Shown: piece after piece, positions 52,592 through 59,954 of the stretch
Numbering within the stretch: position 1 is the stretch's first letter
Layout of the letters: every line of letters begins with the position of its first letter
Assembly: GCF_002140715.2 (NCBI RefSeq)
Contig: NZ_NGLE02000001.1
Span: 987,001-1,051,000, forward strand
DNA length: 64,000 nt
Reading direction: 5' to 3'
Source of the DNA: Enterococcus sp. 4G2_DIV0659
GTDB taxonomy: Bacteria > Bacillota > Bacilli > Lactobacillales > Enterococcaceae
The notes under the pieces: generated by a model
Told to the model about the DNA's origin: nothing
Database searches by the model: none
Seen by the model: the letters and a program-made list of their open reading frames with translations, nothing else
Translations under genes and position numbers: made by a program

Positions 52592-52614
52592 CTATTTATC
52601 TCCTTTAATTTAAA

Positions 52615-53601
52615 TTATCGTTTGCGAACTCTTACATTTAAACTATCCAATTCTTTTATATACATGTTCTTCAAGTTTTGATCTAGATAAACAACTTCAT
52701 CAAAAGAATGATCCCTTAAATAACAACGGTGTACCTCATCAAAGCGCAGATCTCTTTGCTCGCCAACTTGAATCGCATAGACATCCGCTCCTTTTTGTGT
52801 ATAGGATAGAATTATTTCAAAATCGATTTTTTCGATATCAAGCAACAAAATTTTTTGTCCAAATAGCGGCAATTGTTCAAACCACTCTGCACCCTTACGA
52901 CAGGAAACAACCTCGCCTACAATAATCAATGAGGGATTTTGGAGTTGATAGTTTTCAATTGCTTCTACCATCGTTTGAATCGATGCTGTCATTGTGCGTT
53001 GACGACCTAAGCTACCCCATTCAACGATTGCTACTGGTAAATTGGGTGAGACACCTTGTTCTAAAAGCTTACGCTGAGTGTCTTCTACCCGCTCCACGCC
53101 CATATATAAACATATCGTTCCATTTTCTGTTAGTCCTTTGAAATCAATCGATTCCCCCGCCTGTCGATGAGCAGTTGCCAAGGTTACTTTACTGCTATAC
53201 TCACGATGTGTCAGCGGAATACCGCTATAGCTACTAGCAGCTGATGCAGCAGTAACACCTGGTACGATCTCATAACTGATTCCTTTAGCTTGAAGTGTTG
53301 AAACTTCTTCACCCACACGACCAAAAATCCCAGGATCGCCCCCCTTTAAGCGAACGACGCTTTGGTGTTTTCCACCTTCTTCTAAAAGCAATTGATTGAT
53401 ATTTTTTTGTTTTAACACATGATTTTTGGGATACTTTCCACTATAAATAAAACGCGCTGAATCTTTAGCCAAATATAATAATACGGGATGTACGAGTCGA
53501 TCATAAATAATAACATCCGCTGACTCCAGCAATCGTTTCCCCTTAAGTGTCAATAGCTCCGGATCACCTGACCCTGCACCGACAAAATAAACTTTACCCA
53601 T
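52615..53601 (-). CDS. cobA: Uroporphyrinogen-III C-methyltransferase with HemD-like tail remnant
   Basis: CobA/SirA methylates uroporphyrinogen III at C2 and C7 with SAM to give precorrin-2. Residues 1-240 are a complete SUMT: KVYFVGAGSGDPELLTLKG, VVRLKGGDPGIFGRVGEE, YEIVPGVTAASAASSYSGIPLTHR and the LYMGVERVED loop. The protein is 328 residues, longer than usual. Residues about 245-328 (starting LPLFGQKILLLDIEKID) align in style with the beginning of fused HemD domains, but only a fragment is there and a separate hemD exists. It may be a relic of a CobA-HemD fusion. It starts 2 bp after nirD. Confidence 0.93.
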   Translation of the reverse strand: MGKVYFVGAGSGDPELLTLKGKRLLESADVIIYDRLVHPVLLYLAKDSARFIYSGKYPKNHVLKQKNINQLLLEEGGKHQSVVRLKGGDPGIFGRVGEEVSTLQAKGISYEIVPGVTAASAASSYSGIPLTHREYSSKVTLATAHRQAGESIDFKGLTENGTICLYMGVERVEDTQRKLLEQGVSPNLPVAIVEWGSLGRQRTMTASIQTMVEAIENYQLQNPSLIIVGEVVSCRKGAEWFEQLPLFGQKILLLDIEKIDFEIILSYTQKGADVYAIQVGEQRDLRFDEVHRCYLRDHSFDEVVYLDQNLKNMYIKELDSLNVRVRKR

Positions 53602-53603
53602 AA

Positions 53604-53909
53604 CTACACCATGACATACACAAGGTTATCTTCAACAATCGTTTCATAAGTACGAACACAACCTTCATCTGGCTCTTGAACTTGTCCATCATTTAAATTG
53701 ATTTTATAATCGTGCAGCGGACAAAAAACATACTCACCTGAAACCGTTCCTTCAGCTAATGGCCCTTGTTTATGGGGACAAACATTTTCAATTGCCTTCA
53801 CACGATTATCGTTCAAACGAAAAACAGCGAGTTTTTGCTCTCCTACAATGACTTCTTTGCCTATTCTAGGTGCTAGTTCATCTAATTGTGCAACAAAAAT
53901 TTTTTCCAT
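53604..53909 (-). CDS. nirD: Nitrite reductase small subunit NirD (Rieske [2Fe-2S])
   Basis: A 101-residue Rieske-fold protein that partners NirB. The complete cluster motif is present as CPHKQGPL and CPLHDYKI (C-x-H and C-x2-H), so it should bind a [2Fe-2S] cluster, unlike the enterobacterial NirD that lacks these ligands. It follows nirB after 2 bp, with GGGGAGAGTATAAGC (within the end of nirB) as ribosome site, so the two subunits are co-translated. Confidence 0.95.
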   Translation of the reverse strand: MEKIFVAQLDELAPRIGKEVIVGEQKLAVFRLNDNRVKAIENVCPHKQGPLAEGTVSGEYVFCPLHDYKINLNDGQVQEPDEGCVRTYETIVEDNLVYVMV

Positions 53910-53911
53910 GC

Positions 53912-56314
53912 TTATACTCTCCCCACTGTGTATAGTTCTTGGCGTGTTTTTGAATCTTCAACGACTTCATCCCAAGGATTGCCACGACGACCTGCGACCG
54001 CTTCATCTAAAGCCGCTAACAATTCTTGACGTTTTTCTGGATTTAACAAGACTTCTTTCACAACTTCAAAGCCCATACGTTCAATCCAAGGCGCAGTCCG
54101 CTCAGCGTAAACGCCGGTTTCACGGTAGTATTGCAACATTGCTCCACAAATATCAATCACTTCTTGTTCCGTTTCAACCGTCGTCAGTAAAACAGCTTCT
54201 TTCACTTCAGTTCCACCATTTCCACCGATATAAATTTGGAAGCCATTGTCTACACCAATGATCCCAAAATCTTTTACACCGCTTTCCACACAACTTCTTG
54301 GACAGGCCGAAACACCCATCTTAAATTTATGTGGTGTATCGATAAATTCGTAACGTTGTTCTAATTTGATCCCCAGCCCCATTGAATCTTGCGTGCCAAA
54401 ACGACAGAAATTCGCACCTACACAGGTTTTAACTGAACGAACAGCTTTAGCATACGCGCCTGCTGCTTTCATATCCAATTCTTCCCAAATTTTTGGTAAA
54501 TCTTCTTTTTTGACCCCATATAGTCCAATCCGTTGACTCCCCGTTACTTTCACCATTGGAACATCATATTTTTCAGCAACTTTTGCAATCAATAGCAATT
54601 GCTGTGGATTTGTTTTTCCGCCGCGCATTCGTGGAATCACAGAGAATGTACCATCATTTTGGATATTGGCATATAGCCGTTCATTAACGTAACGAGATTC
54701 TTTTTCATCCTTGTGTTCTTTAGGCCACGCTACATTTAAATAGAAATTGATTGCAGGTCGGCACTTTGAACAACCTTCTGGATTTACGAAATGCAGTTCA
54801 CGATAGACTTCTTCAGAAGAAGTGAGTTTTTTGGCGTAGATTTGGGTAACGATTTGATCCCTTGTTAAATCCGTACAACCACAAATTCCAGTTGGAGCAG
54901 AAACAACTTCACCGCCTAATGCATAAGCTAAAACATCGCCAATTACTGATTTGCATTTACCGCAAGAACCACCAGCTTTGGTATGCTTTGTGACATCAGC
55001 AACTGAGGTTAACTCTTTTTCGTTGATGGCCGTCATGATCGTTCCTTTGTCGATTCCATTACAGCCGCAAATTACTTCATCCTCCGGCCATTCGCTGACA
55101 TCAGCACTAGCTTCCTCACCTACCATATGGAGTAAAGAAACCGGCGTATATTCTTCAATGCTTTCATTTTTCTTTAAAATATTATAATAGCGATTCCCTT
55201 CACTTGTATCACCATATAGCACAACGCCTATAACTTGATTGTCTTTAACAAAAATCTTTTTATACGTATAGTTGATACCATCAAAGGCTTCAATGCTATT
55301 GACGCCTTCTGTTTCTCTGATCGTTCCAGCAGAATATAAGTCACAGCCTGACACTTTTAAGGAGGTAAATGTGGTGCTACCTTGATACGGTTTTGTTTCG
55401 TTATCGGTCAACATATCTGCCAAGACTTTTCCTTGTTCAAACAACGGCGCAACTAAGCCGTATACATTGCCATTATGTTCCGCACATTCGCCTACCGCAA
55501 AAACATCTTCAACAGTGGTTCTCATAAAGTCATCGACAACAATACCTCGGTTCACTTCGATAGTCGTTGTTTTTGCTAATGTTGTTTCAGAACGAATCCC
55601 AATCGACATCACAACCATATCTGTTTCGATCGTTGTACCATCACTAAATGCTAAACCTGTCACACGAGATTCACCAAGAATTTTTTGCGTGGCTTTTTCC
55701 ATTAAGAATTTTAATCCTTGTTTTTCTAAATCAGCTTGCAGCATTTTTCCTGCTTTTTCATCTAATTGTGTTTCCATTAGCCATTTTTCTAAATGAACCA
55801 CAGTGACATCCATGCCTTGATCTAACAAACCTTTTGCCGCTTCTAACCCAAGTAAACCGCCGCCGATCACGACTGCTTTTTGGTATTTCCGGGCGGCTTC
55901 AAGCATATTTTCTGTATCATCTATTGTTCTAAAGCCAACAACACCAGACAATTGAGCGCCTTCAATAGGTAAGATGAACGCTCTTGAACCGGTCGCTAAA
56001 ATACACTTATCATAAGTGATTTCTTTTCCTGAGTTTGTGGTAATTTTTTTATTATTGGTATCCATTTTGACTGCGGGATCATGATTAATCAATTCAATTT
56101 GATTTTCTTCATACCATTCAAGTGGGTTGGTAATGATTTCTGAGACAGTCATTTTCTTTTGTAAAACATTACTTAGCATGATTCGGTTGTAGTTTGGGTA
56201 TTTTTCTTCTCCAATGATGGTGATTTGATAGCGTTTAGGATCACGATCTAAGATTTCTTCGATTGTACGGACACCAGCCATTCCATTTCCAATTAAGACA
56301 AGCTTTTCTTTCAT
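53912..56314 (-). CDS. nirB: NADH-dependent nitrite reductase large subunit NirB
   Basis: NirB reduces nitrite to ammonium with NADH in the cytoplasm. The 800-residue protein contains an N-terminal FAD/NADH domain (LVLIGNGMAGVRTIEEIL, VVIGGGLLGLEAAKGL, VFAVGECAEH). Two BFD-like [2Fe-2S] segments follow (CGCNGIDKGTI...GGSCGKC near 415-450 and CGCTDLTRDQ...GCSKC near 480-520). The sulfite/nitrite reductase half holds siroheme-[4Fe-4S] ligands Cys631/Cys637 (CVGANFC) and Cys671/Cys675 (CPRSC). The first gene of its operon, preceded by an NreC-like dyad. AAAAAGGAGAACC stands 8-10 nt from the ATG. Confidence 0.97.
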   Translation of the reverse strand: MKEKLVLIGNGMAGVRTIEEILDRDPKRYQITIIGEEKYPNYNRIMLSNVLQKKMTVSEIITNPLEWYEENQIELINHDPAVKMDTNNKKITTNSGKEITYDKCILATGSRAFILPIEGAQLSGVVGFRTIDDTENMLEAARKYQKAVVIGGGLLGLEAAKGLLDQGMDVTVVHLEKWLMETQLDEKAGKMLQADLEKQGLKFLMEKATQKILGESRVTGLAFSDGTTIETDMVVMSIGIRSETTLAKTTTIEVNRGIVVDDFMRTTVEDVFAVGECAEHNGNVYGLVAPLFEQGKVLADMLTDNETKPYQGSTTFTSLKVSGCDLYSAGTIRETEGVNSIEAFDGINYTYKKIFVKDNQVIGVVLYGDTSEGNRYYNILKKNESIEEYTPVSLLHMVGEEASADVSEWPEDEVICGCNGIDKGTIMTAINEKELTSVADVTKHTKAGGSCGKCKSVIGDVLAYALGGEVVSAPTGICGCTDLTRDQIVTQIYAKKLTSSEEVYRELHFVNPEGCSKCRPAINFYLNVAWPKEHKDEKESRYVNERLYANIQNDGTFSVIPRMRGGKTNPQQLLLIAKVAEKYDVPMVKVTGSQRIGLYGVKKEDLPKIWEELDMKAAGAYAKAVRSVKTCVGANFCRFGTQDSMGLGIKLEQRYEFIDTPHKFKMGVSACPRSCVESGVKDFGIIGVDNGFQIYIGGNGGTEVKEAVLLTTVETEQEVIDICGAMLQYYRETGVYAERTAPWIERMGFEVVKEVLLNPEKRQELLAALDEAVAGRRGNPWDEVVEDSKTRQELYTVGRV

Positions 56315-56375
56315 TTTATGTAGGTTCTCCTTTTTGTGATTTTTTGAGCAATCTAGTTGATACTTTGTCTTTTTT

Positions 56376-56422
56376 AGAATAGCAAGAATGACGGGAGGTG
56401 ACTATTAGGGAATTGCCTAATA
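56376..56422 (-). promoter_or_regulatory. nirB promoter with NreC-type dyad
   Basis: A perfect dyad TATTAGG-GAATTG-CCTAATA (56403-56422) contains TAGGG-AATT-GCCTA, one base away from the staphylococcal NreC consensus TAGGG-N4-CCCTA. On the minus strand a -10 TATTCT lies at 56376-56381, with a poor -35, so the dyad centre is about 43 bp before the expected start, as in activator-dependent promoters. The remaining gap to 56587 holds the terminator at 56510. Confidence 0.78.
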
Positions 56423-56509
56423 ACTGAAAGAAGGACTCTAATAAATTCAGTCACTCTCTTATAGAGAAAGTATTGATGTTCAAGATAAAAGAGCTATCAA
56501 ATGAAACAG

Positions 56510-56547
56510 CCTCCAAAAGTTAGATTTTCTAGTCTAACTTTTGGAGG
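56510..56547 (-). terminator. Hairpin after the nreABC-sirBC unit
   Basis: Perfect 15-nt arms (CCTCCAAAAGTTAGA and complement) with an 8-nt loop TTTTCTAG. The minus-strand 3' side continues CTGTTTCATTTG, a weak U-run, so termination may be incomplete and some read-through into nirB is possible. Confidence 0.6.
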
Positions 56548-56586
56548 TTGCTTAACTATAGATTTCAACAATCGATAAAATGTTTT

Positions 56587-57018
56587 TTATTCTTCAAACA
56601 TTTTTTTCAACTGTTCCTGCTTTTTTTTCACAGCTGCCGGATCTTTCCCATAAGACGACAATGCCAGCAGATATTCTCCTTGTTCAATCGTACTCATATT
56701 ATAAAAATCGCTATTTTCTTTTTGGCTGCAATCATTGACCCATTGGTGTTCCGATGCATCATTCACGATTTGTTGATTGATCGCTTTAGAATTCGTACAA
56801 GCAAAAATAAGATGAGCCTCTTTAATATGGTCAGGAGTATACGTTGTCTTGATTAGCTCTATATTGTCCAATTCATTGAATTCGTTCAGAAATATTGGTG
56901 CAACTAGCGTCACTTTCCCTTTTGCTTTTAAAATCCCTAAGGTTTTACGCAACGCGATTTTTCCACCACCAACAATCACAATTTTTTTCCCTGTTAGTTC
57001 AAGCATTATTGGATACAT
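56587..57018 (-). CDS. sirC: Precorrin-2 dehydrogenase, SirC-like, short form
   Basis: SirC oxidises precorrin-2 to sirohydrochlorin with NAD+. The 143-residue protein has the Rossmann P-loop KIVIVGGGKIALRKTLGIL, HLIFACTNSKAINQQI, WVNDCSQKENSDFYNMSTIEQGEYLLALSSYGKDPAAVKKK, all typical of CysG-N/SirC/Met8. It is shorter than the usual 200-residue SirC; the C-terminal dimerisation helices are missing. The start at 57018 overlaps sirB by 13 bp. It is the last gene of the nre unit. Confidence 0.88.
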   Translation of the reverse strand: MYPIMLELTGKKIVIVGGGKIALRKTLGILKAKGKVTLVAPIFLNEFNELDNIELIKTTYTPDHIKEAHLIFACTNSKAINQQIVNDASEHQWVNDCSQKENSDFYNMSTIEQGEYLLALSSYGKDPAAVKKKQEQLKKMFEE

Positions 57019-57743
57019 TGGACAGCCTCATTGACGATGTGTTCCAAATCAGTTAAGATTCGTGGATCGAATTCTAACGTTCGTGTGATAACAAATTCTT
57101 CTGCGGGAAACACTTCGCTTAATTTGTTTTTCATGATTGTAATCAAGTGTCCATCGAATAAAAAGAAAGGCACAATCACGATTTGTTGCTTCTTCGATAC
57201 GTGTTTTTTGATGTCTGCCACATAATCTTCTTGTCCTTTTAGACTTGTCGGGATAATGGAAAACCCAACTTGTTGCTGAATTTCTTCGGCAATTTCAGTT
57301 AAAACTCGTTGCGGTTTATTGGTTTGTTTCGTTCCATGAGCAACTAAAATACCCACTAATTGCTCCTCTAAATAAGTAGCGGCTGCTTCTTGAAATCGTT
57401 CCAATAATACTTGACGACTTCCTTTTTTACTACCAAAGGTTTCAGTTTGAATAAATTCAACTTCTGGATAATCCTCTTTTATTTGTTCCAGTTCGTTGGG
57501 AATATCCACTAAAGCGTGTTTGGCTGCAAATAACAGCACTGGAACAACAATCATTTTATTGACACCACTTTGAATCATTTTTTTCGCAACCGTCGAAATC
57601 CTATCTGGATGGTTTTCTAAAAAAGCTATTGCTTGATGGATCGTTGGATCAATCTTTTTTTCTAATTGTTGAATAAATGCCATTGCTGCTTGGTTCTTTT
57701 CATTTTTTTGACTACCATGAAAGACATACAGAATTCCAATCAT
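57006..57743 (-). CDS. sirB: Sirohydrochlorin ferrochelatase, SirB/CbiX family (NirR-like)
   Basis: The 245-residue two-repeat chelatase inserts iron into sirohydrochlorin to make siroheme. GILYVFHGSQKNEKNQ (repeat 1) and GILVAHGTKQTNKPQ (repeat 2) carry the metal-binding His residues. MIVVPVLLFAAKHALVDIP and IVIVPFFLFDGHLITIMK are the companion strands. In staphylococci the homologue (NirR) is needed for nitrite reductase activity. I chose ATG 57741-57743, with TGAGGTGAAAAAA upstream; a GTG three codons earlier lies in the ribosome site. It follows nreC by 10 bp. Confidence 0.9.
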   Translation of the reverse strand: MIGILYVFHGSQKNEKNQAAMAFIQQLEKKIDPTIHQAIAFLENHPDRISTVAKKMIQSGVNKMIVVPVLLFAAKHALVDIPNELEQIKEDYPEVEFIQTETFGSKKGSRQVLLERFQEAAATYLEEQLVGILVAHGTKQTNKPQRVLTEIAEEIQQQVGFSIIPTSLKGQEDYVADIKKHVSKKQQIVIVPFFLFDGHLITIMKNKLSEVFPAEEFVITRTLEFDPRILTDLEHIVNEAVQCIQ

Positions 57744-57753
57744 TTTTTTCACC

Positions 57754-58401
57754 TCATAAGTCGATTAATTGATGTTTCATACTATATTGCAATAATTCGC
57801 TAAACGATTCAAATGCTAGTTTCTTCATCAAGTTAGATTTGTGTACTTCAACCGTTTTTACAGAAATAAATAAACGTTCAGCAATTTCTTTATTGCTGTA
57901 ACCTAGTGCTACTAAAGGCAATACTTCACGTTCTCTTTTAGACAAGCGTTCATATTTTTCGTCTTTTTTAGATAGTTGGTTTTGATTTGACCAACGCTCT
58001 TGATCGTACTCCCCAAAGAAGGGATCTATGACAATTTTTCCAGCAGCAACTTGTTGAATCGCCTCTAATAATACTGTATCTTGTGAGCTTTTCAAAATAT
58101 ATCCTTTCGCTCCATATTCTAAGGCGGTACGAACATATTCTTCTTCGTCGTGCATACTTAAAATAATCGTTTTTACCTTAGGAAAATGCTCGTTGATTCG
58201 TTTCGTTGTTAACAACCCATTTTCTCCTGGCGGCATCCGCATATCCATTAACACCACATCTACGGGATATTTTTCAAGTAATAAAAAGGCTTCTGTTCCA
58301 TCAGCCGCATCGCCTACCACCGTTAATTCTTTTTGCCCTTCTATGAGCAGCCTTAAGCCACTACGAACAACGGCATGATCATCCGCTATGATAATATTCA
58401 T
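57754..58401 (-). CDS. nreC: Response regulator NreC
   Basis: A 215-residue NarL/FixJ-type regulator. The receiver domain has IIADDHAVVRSG, phospho-acceptor Asp53 in VLMDMRMPPGENG, Ser/Thr in ILSMHDEEE and Lys in GYILKSS. A linker of about 30 residues leads to a LuxR HTH (LSKREREVLPLVALGYSNKEIAERLFISVKTVEVHKSNLMKKL). Together with nreA and nreB it forms the oxygen/nitrate sensor of nitrate-nitrite respiration in staphylococci. Its likely target is the dyad at 56403-56422. GGAGGTGACAAG precedes the ATG. Confidence 0.92.
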   Translation of the reverse strand: MNIIIADDHAVVRSGLRLLIEGQKELTVVGDAADGTEAFLLLEKYPVDVVLMDMRMPPGENGLLTTKRINEHFPKVKTIILSMHDEEEYVRTALEYGAKGYILKSSQDTVLLEAIQQVAAGKIVIDPFFGEYDQERWSNQNQLSKKDEKYERLSKREREVLPLVALGYSNKEIAERLFISVKTVEVHKSNLMKKLAFESFSELLQYSMKHQLIDL

Positions 58402-58405
58402 CTTG

Positions 58406-59416
58406 TCACCTCCACTGTATAGGCAAACGTAATGTCACCGTTGTTCCTTCTGCTTTTTCTGATTGAATCTCTAAAAAACCACCAATTGATTCTGCGCGTT
58501 CTTGCATATGTAACAGACCTAAACCTTGACTATGCACATTCACCGATTGAAGATCGAATCCTTTGCCATGATCTCTTACGTTAAGAACTAAGTATGTATC
58601 TTCTTTACTAAGGGTTACCCACAGTTCATCCACGTCAGCATGTTTTATACTATTCATCACACTTTCTTGCAGGACACGGTACGTAATTGTTTCGACCTTC
58701 TCCAAAAAACGTAGATTGTCTATCATCGGAATAAAATGAATCGCTACCCCTGTTGTCTCCGTCAAGCGCTGTAATAAGGCTTCGATTGCTGGGATCAGGC
58801 CTAAATCATCTAATGTTGTCGGACGTAAATCAACAGCTAATTGTTTCACTTCACCAAGTAACGCGACAAAATCTTCATCGATTTTTTGTAATTTATCTGC
58901 TAAGGCTTCTGGTTCTCTGCTCCGCTTTAGCTGGCGTGTTTCCAACATCAAACTATAAATACTTTGCGCCAGTCCATCGTGAAGTTCTTGAGACAGGGCG
59001 CGTCTTTCGTTTTCATGCGCTTGATTCACATATTCAATCAAGCGTTTATTTTGGATGACTTGTTGGAGACGGTCTTGCACAGCTACACGGCGAAGACTTA
59101 ACAATGAAGCGTTCTGATCGATTCGTGTGTAACTTCCGCTGAATTGTTCTTGCACCCCTTTTGAATCTTCTAAAACCAATGGAAAAGCCCCTTGATCCCA
59201 TTCTTCTTTGACTTCACAATCTAAACATTTCTCCATTGTAGAATGAAGCATGCACCCTTCTCCTCTAGCAATTTCCAAGACTTTCTCTAAAGAAAAACAA
59301 TAGCGGGTTTCTAAGTCAACGGCACTCTTATTGCACTTAATGCATCGATTTTCTTCTATCAAAAAAAGAGCATCTTTTGCTTCTGTAAATAAATGTTCTA
59401 AACTCGTTTTATTCAT
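58406..59416 (-). CDS. nreB: Oxygen-sensing histidine kinase NreB
   Basis: A 336-residue cytoplasmic kinase. The N-terminal sensory part has CxxC at Cys25/Cys28 (CIKC), Cys40, Cys55 and CxxC at Cys64/Cys67 (CLDC). HisKA_3 is ERRALSQELHDGLAQSIYSLML with the phospho-His near 165. HATPase has VMNSIKHAD (N box), DHGKGFD and GLGLLHMQERAESIGG. Staphylococcal NreB binds an oxygen-labile [4Fe-4S] cluster on four PAS-domain Cys; the spacing here differs. I chose ATG 59414-59416 with ATAGGTGAAAAAT upstream. It follows nreA by 9 bp. Confidence 0.9.
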   Translation of the reverse strand: MNKTSLEHLFTEAKDALFLIEENRCIKCNKSAVDLETRYCFSLEKVLEIARGEGCMLHSTMEKCLDCEVKEEWDQGAFPLVLEDSKGVQEQFSGSYTRIDQNASLLSLRRVAVQDRLQQVIQNKRLIEYVNQAHENERRALSQELHDGLAQSIYSLMLETRQLKRSREPEALADKLQKIDEDFVALLGEVKQLAVDLRPTTLDDLGLIPAIEALLQRLTETTGVAIHFIPMIDNLRFLEKVETITYRVLQESVMNSIKHADVDELWVTLSKEDTYLVLNVRDHGKGFDLQSVNVHSQGLGLLHMQERAESIGGFLEIQSEKAEGTTVTLRLPIQWR

Positions 59417-59425
59417 ATTTTTCAC

Positions 59426-59854
59426 CTATAAATAAGCAAGAAGTTCATCTGCTTTGTCCTTTGTGACAATCATAAATCCCTCTGAAATAGTTACGTTCTG
59501 CCGATAACCAACTAAAAGAACCCCTTTAACTTCGCCTTTTTTCACTACTGGAACTGCAGCAATTGTTTCTAATTTTTCCATTCGTGTAATCGGCAATTCA
59601 ACTAACTTTTCTGACTGGTTTTGCAAATTGGTTGCCTGATATGCTCTACCTGTTCGCCAAACAATTCCACCAATTCCTTTTCCTACTTGTAAACGAATGC
59701 GTTGATAATTTTGATTTGTATTTCCAGCAACATATTTCCAGCGAATCTCACGTACTTTGGTTACATTATTGATCGTAGAAAGAGCTAAGGCAACAAAATC
59801 AACGGTTAACTCTGATTTAATTTGATCAATTTGCTGTTGAACTTGGTCGGTCAT
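59426..59854 (-). CDS. nreA: Nitrate receptor NreA (GAF domain)
   Basis: A 142-residue single GAF protein. In staphylococci NreA binds nitrate and, when empty, inhibits NreB. It shows VDFVALALSTINNV, RIRLQVGKGIGGIVWRTGRAYQATNL and ETIAAVPVVKKGEVKGVLLVGYR, matching NreA's nitrate-pocket strands. The first gene of the nre unit. AGGAGTAGTCG precedes the ATG. No nitrate reductase (nar) genes are within the window, so the sensed signal may serve nitrite reduction only or genes elsewhere. Confidence 0.88.
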   Translation of the reverse strand: MTDQVQQQIDQIKSELTVDFVALALSTINNVTKVREIRWKYVAGNTNQNYQRIRLQVGKGIGGIVWRTGRAYQATNLQNQSEKLVELPITRMEKLETIAAVPVVKKGEVKGVLLVGYRQNVTISEGFMIVTKDKADELLAYL

Positions 59855-59954
59855 TCGACTACTCCTATTCCCTAATTTTTAATAAAAGGCTTGTTTTCCA
59901 CTCTCACTTCTCTTATTCTTAAGCCAACATCACTTATATTAAGAAGGATTTTTT

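Noticed and set aside
53848..55796. Several plus-strand open frames inside nirB and nirD
   Set aside because: They lack ribosome sites and oppose well-supported minus-strand genes.
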